Source: Propionibacteriaceae bacterium
GTDB taxonomy: Bacteria; Actinomycetota; Actinomycetes; Propionibacteriales; Propionibacteriaceae
Length of the DNA stretch: 6,963 nt
Assembly: GCA_027346035.1 (NCBI GenBank)
Contig: DAIESZ010000343.1
Location: 1-6,963 of the forward strand
Direction: 5' to 3'
The notes beneath the pieces were generated by a model. The model saw nothing but the letters and a program-made list of their open reading frames with translations. It searched no databases and had not been told where the DNA came from. This document shows, one piece after another, positions 1 through 6,963 of this stretch. The translations under genes and the position numbers were made by a program. Each line of letters begins with the position of its first letter. The first letter of the stretch is position 1.

Positions 1-1
1 C

Positions 2-1205
<1,204 letters not shown>

Positions 1206-1216
<11 letters not shown>

Positions 1217-2171
1217 CCGGGTCCGCCTGTTGGCGGACATGTACCGGATCCGCCGGATGGAGGAGACCTGCGCCGAGCTGTACGGGCTGCAGAAGATCCG
1301 CGGATTCCTGCACCTGTACATCGGCGAGGAGGCCTGCGCGGTGGGGGCGCTGCACGCGCTCACCGACGACGACAACATCCTCGCCACCTACCGGGAACAC
1401 GGGCATGCGCTCGTGCGCGGGGTGCCGATGAACTCGATCATGGCCGAGATGTACGGCAAGGCGTCCGGCTGCTCGCGCGGGCGCGGCGGCTCGATGCACC
1501 TGTTCGACGCCACCCGCCGGTTCTACGGCGGCACCGCGATCGTCGGCAGCGGGCTGCCCCAGGCCGTCGGGCTGGCGTTGGCCGACACGATCCTCGCCCG
1601 CCACGGCATCACCGTGTGCTTCTTCGGTGACGGCGCGGTGGCCGAGGGCGCGTTCCACGAGTCGCTCAACCTCGCCTCCCTCTGGCATCTACCGGTGCTG
1701 TTCGTCATCGAGAACAATCTCTATGCGATGGGGACCGCGCTCGCCCGGGCCCAGGCACAGACCGACCTGGCGTCGAAGGCCGCCGGCTACGACATGAGCT
1801 CGAGCGTCGCCGACGGCATGGACGTCGAGGCGGTGCACGCCGCTGTCGCGGACGCCGGCGGACGCGTCCGCGGAGGCTGGGGGCCGCACCTGCTGGAACT
1901 GCGCACCTATCGGTTCCGTGCCCACTCGATGTTCGACGCCGAGCTCTACCGGGACCGCGCCGAGGTCGACGGGTGGAAGCGGCGCGACCCGATCACCTCG
2001 TACTCCGCGCGGCTGGTCGCAGACGGCGTCCTCGACCAGGCGGGCGTCGACGGGCTCGACCGGGCCGCCCGGGACGAGGTCGCCGAGGCCGTCGAGTTCG
2101 CCGAGGCCGCCCCGTGGGAACCTGTCGCCGACCTGCTCACCGACGTGCACACCGCGAGGGGGATGTCATGA
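1206..2171 (+). CDS. pdhA: 2-oxoacid dehydrogenase E1 alpha subunit (pyruvate/acetoin dehydrogenase type)
   Basis: The 321-residue protein is the alpha subunit of a heterotetrameric thiamine-diphosphate E1. With the beta subunit it decarboxylates a 2-oxoacid (or cleaves acetoin) and reductively acylates the E2 lipoyl arm. Seen: REHGHAL in the N-terminal part; [13 protein letters not shown] followed by [13 protein letters not shown], which matches pyruvate/acetoin-type E1 alpha rather than the branched-chain type; the ThDP/Mg motif GDG at 141-143 closing with NN at 170-171; and the loop RFRAHSMFD with His240-Ser241, equivalent to the region phosphorylated in mitochondrial E1 alpha (Ala replaces the usual Gly before His). 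The C-terminal [16 protein letters not shown] is typical. The length fits AcoA/PdhA proteins of about 320-330 residues. It overlaps the synthetase by 11 nt and E1 beta by 4 nt. Actinobacteria often use a single-chain AceE for pyruvate, so this two-subunit enzyme may be an additional, specialised complex. Substrate is inferred, not shown. Confidence 0.93.
2156..2163 (+). promoter_or_regulatory. Ribosome binding site of E1 beta gene
   Basis: GAGGGGGA lies just before the ATG at 2168 with a spacing of about 5-8 nt. It decides the start: the same frame is open further upstream to 1973, but that stretch is antisense-like, Arg-rich shadow sequence over the E1 alpha gene. Confidence 0.6.
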
Positions 2172-3136
2172 GAATCACCTACCGCGACGCGATGCGCCTG
2201 GCCATCCGCGACGCGCTGCTGGCCGATCCCCGGGTGCTGCTCATGGGCGAGGACGTCGGACTGTACGGGGGCTCGTACGCCGTCTCGAAGGGACTGATCG
2301 ACGAGTTCGGACCCGACCGCATCCGCGACACGCCCCTGTCGGAACTCGGCTTCGTCGGTGCCGGCGTCGGTGCAGCGATCGGTGGCCTACGTCCGATCGT
2401 CGAGATCATGACGGTGAACTTCAGCCAGCTGGCGCTCGACCAGATCGTCAACACGGCCGCGCTGCTGCGGCACATGTCCGGCGGGCAGTTCTCGGTGCCG
2501 ATCGTCATCCGGATGGCCACCGGAGCCGGACGCCAGCTCGCCGCGCAGCATTCGCACAGCCTCGAGAACTGGTACGCGCACGTGCCCGGTCTGCGGGTGC
2601 TCACGCCCGCCACCGTGGCCGACGCGCGCGCCATGCTCGAGCCCGCACTCGCCGACCCGGACCCGGTCGTCATCGTCGAGCACGCGGCCCTCTACAACAT
2701 CGAGGCCGACGTGCCCGACGGCATCACCTGTGACATCGAGCGGGCAGCCGTGCGGCGTCCGGGGTCTCAGATGAGCCTGGTCACCTACGGTGGCAGTCTT
2801 CCCAAGGTCCTCGCGGCCGCCGACCTGCTGGCTGCCGAGGGCATCGACGCCGAGGTGCTCGACCTGCGGGTGTTGCGACCACTCGACTTCGACACGGTCG
2901 CCGCGTCGCTGCGGCGCACGCACCGAGTGGTCGTGGTCGACGAGGGGTGGAAGTCCGGCAGCCTGGCCGGTGAGGTCGTGGCGCGGATCGCCGAGGAGTG
3001 CCTGTTCGACCTCGACGCCCCGCCCCGCCGGGTGTGCAGCGCGGAGGTGCCGATCCCCTACGCGAAGCACCTCGAGGACGCCGCCCTGCCCCAGGTCGAC
3101 AGCATCATCGCCGCCGTACGCCAGGTGATCGCATGA
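2168..3136 (+). CDS. pdhB: 2-oxoacid dehydrogenase E1 beta subunit (pyruvate/acetoin dehydrogenase type)
   Basis: The 322-residue protein is the partner of E1 alpha and supplies the half of the active site that activates ThDP. The start at 2168 gives [17 protein letters not shown], a standard N-terminus. Seen: GEDVGLYGG at 27-35; DTPLSELGF with Glu59, the residue that contacts the aminopyrimidine ring of Th[13 protein letters not shown]; and [18 protein letters not shown] with His128, both catalytic residues falling at the same numbers as in human E1 beta. The C-terminal transketolase domain carries [11 protein letters not shown] and the conserved [13 protein letters not shown] stretch. The length of about 325 is normal for the family. 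ATG overlaps the E1 alpha stop (ATGA), and its own stop overlaps the E2 start in the same way, implying translational coupling and equal subunit supply. Function as an E1 beta is secure; pyruvate versus acetoin or another 2-oxoacid cannot be settled from sequence alone. Confidence 0.94.
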   Translation: MRITYRDAMRLAIRDALLADPRVLLMGEDVGLYGGSYAVSKGLIDEFGPDRIRDTPLSELGFVGAGVGAAIGGLRPIVEIMTVNFSQLALDQIVNTAALLRHMSGGQFSVPIVIRMATGAGRQLAAQHSHSLENWYAHVPGLRVLTPATVADARAMLEPALADPDPVVIVEHAALYNIEADVPDGITCDIERAAVRRPGSQMSLVTYGGSLPKVLAAADLLAAEGIDAEVLDLRVLRPLDFDTVAASLRRTHRVVVVDEGWKSGSLAGEVVARIAEECLFDLDAPPRRVCSAEVPIPYAKHLEDAALPQVDSIIAAVRQVIA

Positions 3137-4347
3137 GTGATTTCCTGCTGCCCTCGCTCGGCGCCGACATGGACACCGGCATGATCACCGACTGGTACCC
3201 CGAACCCGGCAGCCACGTCAGCCGCGGCGAGGTCATCGGCGTCGTCGAAACGGCCAAGGGGGCGATCGACCTCGAGATCTGGGTCGACGGCACGATCGGC
3301 GACCTGCTCGTCAAGAAGGGCGTGTCCCTGCCGGTCGGCACCGTGCTGGCCACGGTGACCGAGGCCGGGGAGGCGGCGTCGGCGGCCGACGGGACGGGCG
3401 CCGACTTCCCGTCCCCGGACGCGGCCCATCCGGCAGGTGCGGTCGAACCGCCGACGATCGTGCTGGGGCCGCCTCCGCTCGCGCGGCCCGCGGAGTCGCG
3501 CCGCCACGTCACACCGGCCGCCCGCAAGTTGGCCCGTGACCTGGGCGTCGACTCCGATCACCTGGTCGGCACCGGGCCCGACGGGTCGGTGAGCATGACC
3601 GACGTCGAGCGCGCGCACACGGAGGCCGGGCCACCGGCGTCCGCGGGCGAGGGGCCGCCGATGGACATTCGCTCCGCGATCGCGGCCGCGATGAGCCGCT
3701 CGAAGCGCGAGATCCCGCACTACTACCTGGCCGAGACGATCCCGATGGACGCCGCCCTCGACTGGCTCGCCAGTGCCAACGGGGGCCGGCCGATCAGCGA
3801 CCGGCTGCTGGCGGCGGTGCTCCAGCTCAAGGCCGTTGCTGTCGCCCTGCGGGACTTCCCCGAACTCAACGGGTTCTACCGCGACGGCGTGTTCACCGCC
3901 GTGCCGGCCGCGCACATCGGCGTGGCGATCTCGCTGCGGCAGGGAGGGCTGATCGCGCCCGCCATCCACGACGTCGCCGACAAGAGCCTCGAGCAGCTTA
4001 TGCACGACCTCACCGACCTCGTGCGCCGCGCCCGTTCGGGGTCCGTGCGCAGCTCGGAGTTCGCCGATCCGACGATCACCGTCACCAACCTCGGCGAGCA
4101 GGGAGTCGAGACCGTGTTCGGGGTCATCCACCCACCGCAGGTGGCGCTGGTCGGCTTCGGTCGGGTGGTCGAGCGACCCTGGGTGGTGGACGCGACGGTG
4201 GGTGTCGCCCGGGTCGTCACCGCGTCGTTGTCGGCCGACCACCGCGTCTCCGATGGTGGACGCGGCGCCCGCTTCCTGCGGGCGGTGAGCGAGCGGTTGC
4301 AGCGTCCCGAAGACCTGGACATCCCCCCTAGAAGGAGTTCGACGTGA
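3133..4347 (+). CDS. pdhC: Dihydrolipoamide acyltransferase (E2) with one lipoyl domain
   Basis: The 404-residue core subunit carries the acyl group from E1 on a lipoyl arm and transfers it to an acceptor thiol, normally CoA. Domains in order: one lipoyl domain (about 1-80) with the lipoylation lysine Lys42 in VETAKGAI; a Pro/Ala/Gly-rich linker (about 82-123); a peripheral subunit-binding domain at 125-160 ([16 protein letters not shown] to DVERA); a second short linker; and the trimer-forming catalytic domain from about 177, with [13 protein letters not shown], the [19 protein letters not shown] stretch, and the active site [10 protein letters not shown] with His370 and Asp374. All catalytic residues are present. 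The lipoyl site has Ala before Lys and Gly after, instead of the common ETDKA. The start at 3133 follows AGGTGA and overlaps the E1 beta stop by 4 nt; the longer frame back to 2998 is a shadow. No E3 is encoded nearby, so the complex must borrow one encoded elsewhere. Confidence 0.95.
   Translation: MSDFLLPSLGADMDTGMITDWYPEPGSHVSRGEVIGVVETAKGAIDLEIWVDGTIGDLLVKKGVSLPVGTVLATVTEAGEAASAADGTGADFPSPDAAHPAGAVEPPTIVLGPPPLARPAESRRHVTPAARKLARDLGVDSDHLVGTGPDGSVSMTDVERAHTEAGPPASAGEGPPMDIRSAIAAAMSRSKREIPHYYLAETIPMDAALDWLASANGGRPISDRLLAAVLQLKAVAVALRDFPELNGFYRDGVFTAVPAAHIGVAISLRQGGLIAPAIHDVADKSLEQLMHDLTDLVRRARSGSVRSSEFADPTITVTNLGEQGVETVFGVIHPPQVALVGFGRVVERPWVVDATVGVARVVTASLSADHRVSDGGRGARFLRAVSERLQRPEDLDIPPRRSST
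4331..4337 (+). promoter_or_regulatory. Strong ribosome binding site of the ACP gene
   Basis: GAAGGAG, 6 nt before the GTG at 4344, is the best match to the anti-Shine-Dalgarno sequence in the window. It fixes the non-ATG start of the small ACP gene and suggests the ACP is well translated relative to its operon neighbours. Confidence 0.7.
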
Positions 4348-4616
4348 CGTACCTCGACCTGCGGGCCGCGGTGGTGGCCACCTTGCGGGAGGTGGCACCC
4401 GAAATCGACCCGTCCCTCCTGCGCGACGCCGTGCCCCTGCGCAAGCAGGTCGACCTCGACTCGATGGACTGGCTCGTGTTCCTCGTCGGCCTGCACGACC
4501 GCCTGCATGTCGACATCCCCGAGGCCGACTACGGCAAACTCGTGACCCTCGCCGACCTGGTGGCCTATCTGGCCGCCCGCACCCCCCAGGAGGGCACGGC
4601 GTCATCGGGCCTTTGA
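4344..4616 (+). CDS. Acyl carrier protein (phosphopantetheine-binding) linked to the E1/E2 operon
   Basis: The 90-residue protein has the size and pattern of a stand-alone acyl carrier protein: four predicted helices and the motif VDLDSMDWL, where Ser40 would receive 4'-phosphopantetheine. The helix that follows ([16 protein letters not shown]) is markedly hydrophobic with few acidic residues, unlike the Glu-rich recognition helix of fatty-acid-synthesis AcpP, so its partners are probably different. It starts with GTG, overlaps the E2 stop by 4 nt (GTGA) and has the strongest ribosome binding site of the operon, so it is clearly co-expressed with the synthetase, E1 and E2. No ketosynthase, acyltransferase or phosphopantetheinyl transferase is seen in the window. 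A job as acyl acceptor for E2 or for the synthetase is inferred from context. A peptidyl/aryl carrier protein is the alternative within the same fold. Confidence 0.87.
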   Translation: MTYLDLRAAVVATLREVAPEIDPSLLRDAVPLRKQVDLDSMDWLVFLVGLHDRLHVDIPEADYGKLVTLADLVAYLAARTPQEGTASSGL

Positions 4617-4714
4617 ACGCGCGCCCCGGACCAGGCGTGGGGCAGCCCGCGCACGCACCTTCGTCCGGCGGGCGGTGGGTCACCGATACGGCCCGGGATG
4701 GGACGTCCGCTCGG

Positions 4715-4720
4715 TACAGT
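4715..4720 (+). promoter_or_regulatory. Putative -10 box, leaderless transcript of the lactate dehydrogenase gene
   Basis: TACAGT fits the actinobacterial TAnnnT -10 consensus and ends 6 nt before the ATG at 4727, so transcription would begin at or next to the start codon. No Shine-Dalgarno sequence precedes the ATG, which agrees with leaderless translation. No convincing -35 box is seen about 17 nt upstream. Confidence 0.5.
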
Positions 4721-4726
4721 TTCCGC

Positions 4727-5683
4727 ATGACGCCAACCGTGCGCAAAGCCAGCAAGTTGTCGATCATCGGTGCCGGATCGGTCGGCACGTCGATGGCCTA
4801 CGCGGCCCTCATCCGGGGCTCCGCCTCGGTCGTGTCGCTCTACGACGTCAACGAGCGGAAGGTCGACGCCGAGGTGCGCGACCTCGCCCACGGCACCCAG
4901 TTCACGTCCTCGATCGTGATGGGTGGCGCCGACATCGAGGTCGTCCGGGACTCCTCCGTTGTCGTCATCACCGCGGGAGCCCGGCAGAAGCCGGGCCAGA
5001 GCCGCCTCGAACTCACCTCGGTCAACGCCGGCATCCTCGAGAACCTCATGCCCCAGCTGGTCGAACATGCCCCAGACGCCCTGTTCGTTCTGGTCACCAA
5101 CCCCTGCGACGTGCTCACCGTGGTCGCGCAGCGGGTGTCCGGCCTTCCGGCGTCCCGGGTGTTCTCGACGGGCACCATGCTCGACTCGTCACGGCTGCGC
5201 TGGCTGATCAGCGAGCGCACCAACGTGGCCCAGCGCAACGTGCACGCGACCATCGTCGGCGAGCACGGCGACTCCGAGTTCCCCGTCTGGTCCAGCGCGC
5301 GGATCAGTTCCGTGCCGATCCGCGAATGGATGGTGCACGGGCGGCACGTGTTCCCCCAGGAGGAGCTCGATTCACTCGCCTACGAGGCGGCGCACGCGGC
5401 GTACGCGGTCATCGAGGGCAAGGGCGCCACCAACTATGCGATCGGGCTCACCGGCGCCCGCCTCACCGAGGCGCTGCTGTCACCCACCAGGTCGATCCTG
5501 CCGCTGTCGACGATCATCGACGGCTACCTCGGCGTCGAGGGCGTCGCCCTGTCGATGCCGACGCTGGTGTCGTCGGCCGGGGTCAAGCGGATCATCGAGA
5601 TCCCGATGGACGCCGGAGAGCGTCAGCAGTTCCTGGCGTCGGCCGCCACCCTGCGCGAGAGCCTCGCGAGCATCGGCTTCTGA
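4727..5683 (+). CDS. ldh: L-lactate dehydrogenase (NAD-dependent)
   Basis: The 318-residue cytoplasmic enzyme interconverts L-lactate and pyruvate with NAD. Seen: the Rossmann motif GAGSVG at 15-20; Asp40 at the end of the second strand (LYDVNE), which selects NAD over NADP; and the mobile loop [10 protein letters not shown], with Gln87 at the substrate-specificity position (Gln in lactate, Arg in malate dehydrogenases) and Arg93. Substrate binding and catalysis are covered by Asp153 and Arg156 in LDSSRLR, His180 in [12 protein letters not shown], and Thr235 in KGATNYAIG. All lactate dehydrogenase residues are therefore intact. The length is normal. The ATG at 4727 is chosen because it gives a family-typical N-terminus and follows a -10-like box at the leaderless distance. 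A TTG at 4613 in the same frame would overlap the ACP stop but adds 38 low-complexity residues with weaker codon bias. The gene follows the ACP after 110 nt and probably forms its own transcription unit, feeding pyruvate to the upstream complex or draining it. Confidence 0.94.
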   Translation: MTPTVRKASKLSIIGAGSVGTSMAYAALIRGSASVVSLYDVNERKVDAEVRDLAHGTQFTSSIVMGGADIEVVRDSSVVVITAGARQKPGQSRLELTSVNAGILENLMPQLVEHAPDALFVLVTNPCDVLTVVAQRVSGLPASRVFSTGTMLDSSRLRWLISERTNVAQRNVHATIVGEHGDSEFPVWSSARISSVPIREWMVHGRHVFPQEELDSLAYEAAHAAYAVIEGKGATNYAIGLTGARLTEALLSPTRSILPLSTIIDGYLGVEGVALSMPTLVSSAGVKRIIEIPMDAGERQQFLASAATLRESLASIGF

Positions 5684-5747
5684 GCGATCCCCGCGTCGGC
5701 AAGCCCGATGGATTGGCGGCCTGTGCCACCCCCGGACGCCGACCGAG

Positions 5748-5753
5748 TAGGCT
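5748..5753 (+). promoter_or_regulatory. Putative -10 box of the malic enzyme gene
   Basis: TAGGCT matches the TAnnnT -10 pattern and ends 8 nt before the GTG at 5762. No Shine-Dalgarno sequence lies between them, so the transcript is probably leaderless or has a leader of a base or two. No clear -35 element is seen. Confidence 0.5.
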
Positions 5754-5761
5754 CTGGCCAC

Positions 5762-6963
5762 GTGCCCCGCAACTTCGAATACGAGCAGCGCGCCGATGGA
5801 GACGTGCTGCACGTCTACGCCCGTGGGCGTGACGTCCTCACCAATCCGCTGACCAACATCGGCACCGCCTTCACCAAGGAGCAGCGGGCCCAGCTCGGGA
5901 TCACGGGGCTGCTCCCGCCCCAGGTGATGAGCATGAACGTGCACCTCAAGCGGAGCTACGCCCAGTACCAGCGTCAACCCGACGACCTGTCGAAGTTCCT
6001 GTACCTCAACACGATGCACGAGCGCAACGAGGTGCTCTACTACCGGCTGCTCACCGAGCACATCGAGGAGATGATGCCGATCGTCTACACGCCGACGATC
6101 GGGCAGGCGATCCAGGAGTACAGCTCGTGGTACCACCGCCCGCGCGGCGTCTACCTGTCGATCGACGAACCCCAGGACGTCGAGACGGCCCTGACCAACA
6201 TGGGGCACCGGTCCGACGAGGTCGACCTCATCGTGGTGACCGACTCCGAGGGCATCCTCGGCATCGGCGACCAGGGCGTGGGCGGCGTCGCGATCGCCAT
6301 CGGCAAGCTCGCGCTGTACGCGGCAGCGGCCGGCGTCAACCCGCACCGCGTGCTGCCGGTGGTCCTCGACGTGGGCACCGACAACCTCGACCTGCTGAGC
6401 CAGGAGGGCTACCTCGGCGTCCACCACGCCCGGGTGCGCGGCGAGCGCTACGACGAGTTCATCGACCAGTTCGTGCGCACCGCGACATCGCTCTACCCCA
6501 ACGCGATGATCCACTGGGAGGATTTCGGCCCGGCCAACGCCCACCGGATCCTCGACAAGTACCGCAACCGCATCTGCACGTTCAACGACGACATCCAGGG
6601 CACGGCGGCCGTCGTCGTCGCGGCCATCCTCAGCGCGGTCAAGGCGAGCGGCACCGGCCTCGACGAGCAGCGGATCGTCATCCACGGGGCGGGCACCGCG
6701 GGGATCGGCATCGCCGACCTCATGGTCGAGATCCTCGTCGACAAGGGCATCGACCCAGCCCGCGCACGGCGGATGTTCTGGGGGCTCGGATCGCGTGGGC
6801 TGCTCCGCGACGGCGTCCGGATGCGCGACTTCCAGGAGCCGTACGCCCGAACCGCCGACGAGACCGCCGACTGGGTGCTCGACCATCCGGGCCGGATCGA
6901 GTTGCCCGACGTCGTGCGCAACGTGCATCCGACGATCCTCATCGGCTCGTCGGCACAACCGGG
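5762..6963 (+). CDS. maeA: Malic enzyme, long form (malate to pyruvate + CO2), 3' truncated
   Basis: 400 codons are visible and open to the window end; family members are about 540-570 residues, so roughly the last 150 are missing. The enzyme oxidatively decarboxylates malate to pyruvate in the cytoplasm. Seen: RGRDVLTNPLTNIGTAFTKEQR near the N-terminus; the catalytic Tyr109 in IVYTPTIGQA; TDSEGILGIGDQG followed by the catalytic Lys182 in AIAIGKLALY; the metal ligands Glu253 and Asp254 in WEDFGPANA and Asp277 in FNDDIQGTAAV; and the dinucleotide fold GAGTAG at 309-314. This is the long, eukaryote/SfcA-like type rather than the short bacterial type. NAD is the likelier cofactor by family, but this is not proven. 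The GTG at 5762 gives VPRNFEYEQR, an N-terminus of plausible length, and follows a -10-like box without a ribosome binding site. It lies 78 nt after the lactate dehydrogenase gene, so both flank the operon with pyruvate-producing steps. Confidence 0.95.
   Translation, partial: MPRNFEYEQRADGDVLHVYARGRDVLTNPLTNIGTAFTKEQRAQLGITGLLPPQVMSMNVHLKRSYAQYQRQPDDLSKFLYLNTMHERNEVLYYRLLTEHIEEMMPIVYTPTIGQAIQEYSSWYHRPRGVYLSIDEPQDVETALTNMGHRSDEVDLIVVTDSEGILGIGDQGVGGVAIAIGKLALYAAAAGVNPHRVLPVVLDVGTDNLDLLSQEGYLGVHHARVRGERYDEFIDQFVRTATSLYPNAMIHWEDFGPANAHRILDKYRNRICTFNDDIQGTAAVVVAAILSAVKASGTGLDEQRIVIHGAGTAGIGIADLMVEILVDKGIDPARARRMFWGLGSRGLLRDGVRMRDFQEPYARTADETADWVLDHPGRIELPDVVRNVHPTILIGSSAQP

Noticed and set aside
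4623..4643. GCCCC/GGGGC inverted repeat after the ACP stop as a terminator
   Set aside because: Only 5 G-C pairs with an 11-nt loop and no following T-run; such short repeats are common by chance at this GC content.
4701..4708. GGACGTCC palindrome just upstream of the lactate dehydrogenase -10 box as an operator
   Set aside because: An 8-bp palindrome is expected by chance fairly often in a gap of this size, and no second copy or known operator match is seen.
4613..4726. TTG start at 4613 extending lactate dehydrogenase by 38 residues and overlapping the ACP stop
   Set aside because: The extension is Gly/Pro/Ser-rich, unlike the family N-terminus, and has weaker third-position GC; the ATG at 4727 has a -10 box at the leaderless distance.
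3058..4788. 576-codon open frame on the minus strand across E2, ACP and the following gap
   Set aside because: It lies antisense to genes with intact catalytic motifs, is Arg/Gly/Pro-rich low-complexity sequence, shows no domain, and is expected from the codon bias of very GC-rich DNA.
4727..5683. Malate dehydrogenase as the identity of this gene
   Set aside because: The specificity position in the mobile loop is Gln (RQKPGQSR), as in lactate dehydrogenases, not the Arg of malate dehydrogenases.
5695..5743. GTCGGC/GCCGAC inverted repeat between lactate dehydrogenase and malic enzyme as a terminator
   Set aside because: The 6-bp stem is perfect but the loop is 37 nt with only a weak inner hairpin, and no T-run follows; not strong enough to call.
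5480..6958. 492-codon open frame on the minus strand opposite lactate dehydrogenase and malic enzyme
   Set aside because: Antisense shadow: the plus strand carries the full set of malic enzyme residues, and the minus-strand product has a repetitive Val/Asp/Arg/His composition with no recognisable motif.

Overview
This is a very GC-rich window (about 70% by eye, with nearly all codons ending in G or C), densely packed with seven genes, all on the + strand. GTG starts, strong G/C third positions and two genes that appear to start on leaderless transcripts (TAnnnT -10 boxes 6-8 nt before the start codon, no Shine-Dalgarno) point to an actinobacterium. A deep lineage such as Acidimicrobiia is possible, but no marker gene in the window fixes the taxonomy.

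Region 1 (1-4616) is one tightly coupled operon of five genes. In order they are: an acetate-type acyl-CoA synthetase (5' end cut off by the window), the alpha and beta subunits of a thiamine-diphosphate 2-oxoacid dehydrogenase of the pyruvate/acetoin type (E1), a single-lipoyl-domain E2 acyltransferase, and a small acyl carrier protein (ACP). Consecutive genes overlap by 11, 4, 4 and 4 nt, so the five proteins are probably made together. No E3 (dihydrolipoamide dehydrogenase) gene is present in the window.

Region 2 (4617-5761) holds a 110-nt gap, an L-lactate dehydrogenase with its own probable leaderless promoter, and a 78-nt gap carrying a second -10-like box. Region 3 (5762-6963) is the first 400 codons of a long-form malic enzyme, cut off by the window end.

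All the enzymes meet at pyruvate and acetyl-CoA: lactate to pyruvate (LDH), malate to pyruvate (malic enzyme), pyruvate or a related 2-oxoacid to an acyl-lipoyl intermediate (E1/E2), and acetate to acetyl-CoA (synthetase). The unusual part is the dedicated ACP locked into the E1/E2/synthetase operon. It suggests that the acyl group made by E2, or by the synthetase, may be passed to a protein-bound phosphopantetheine instead of, or as well as, free CoA. This is inference; the individual enzyme assignments are well supported by motifs.
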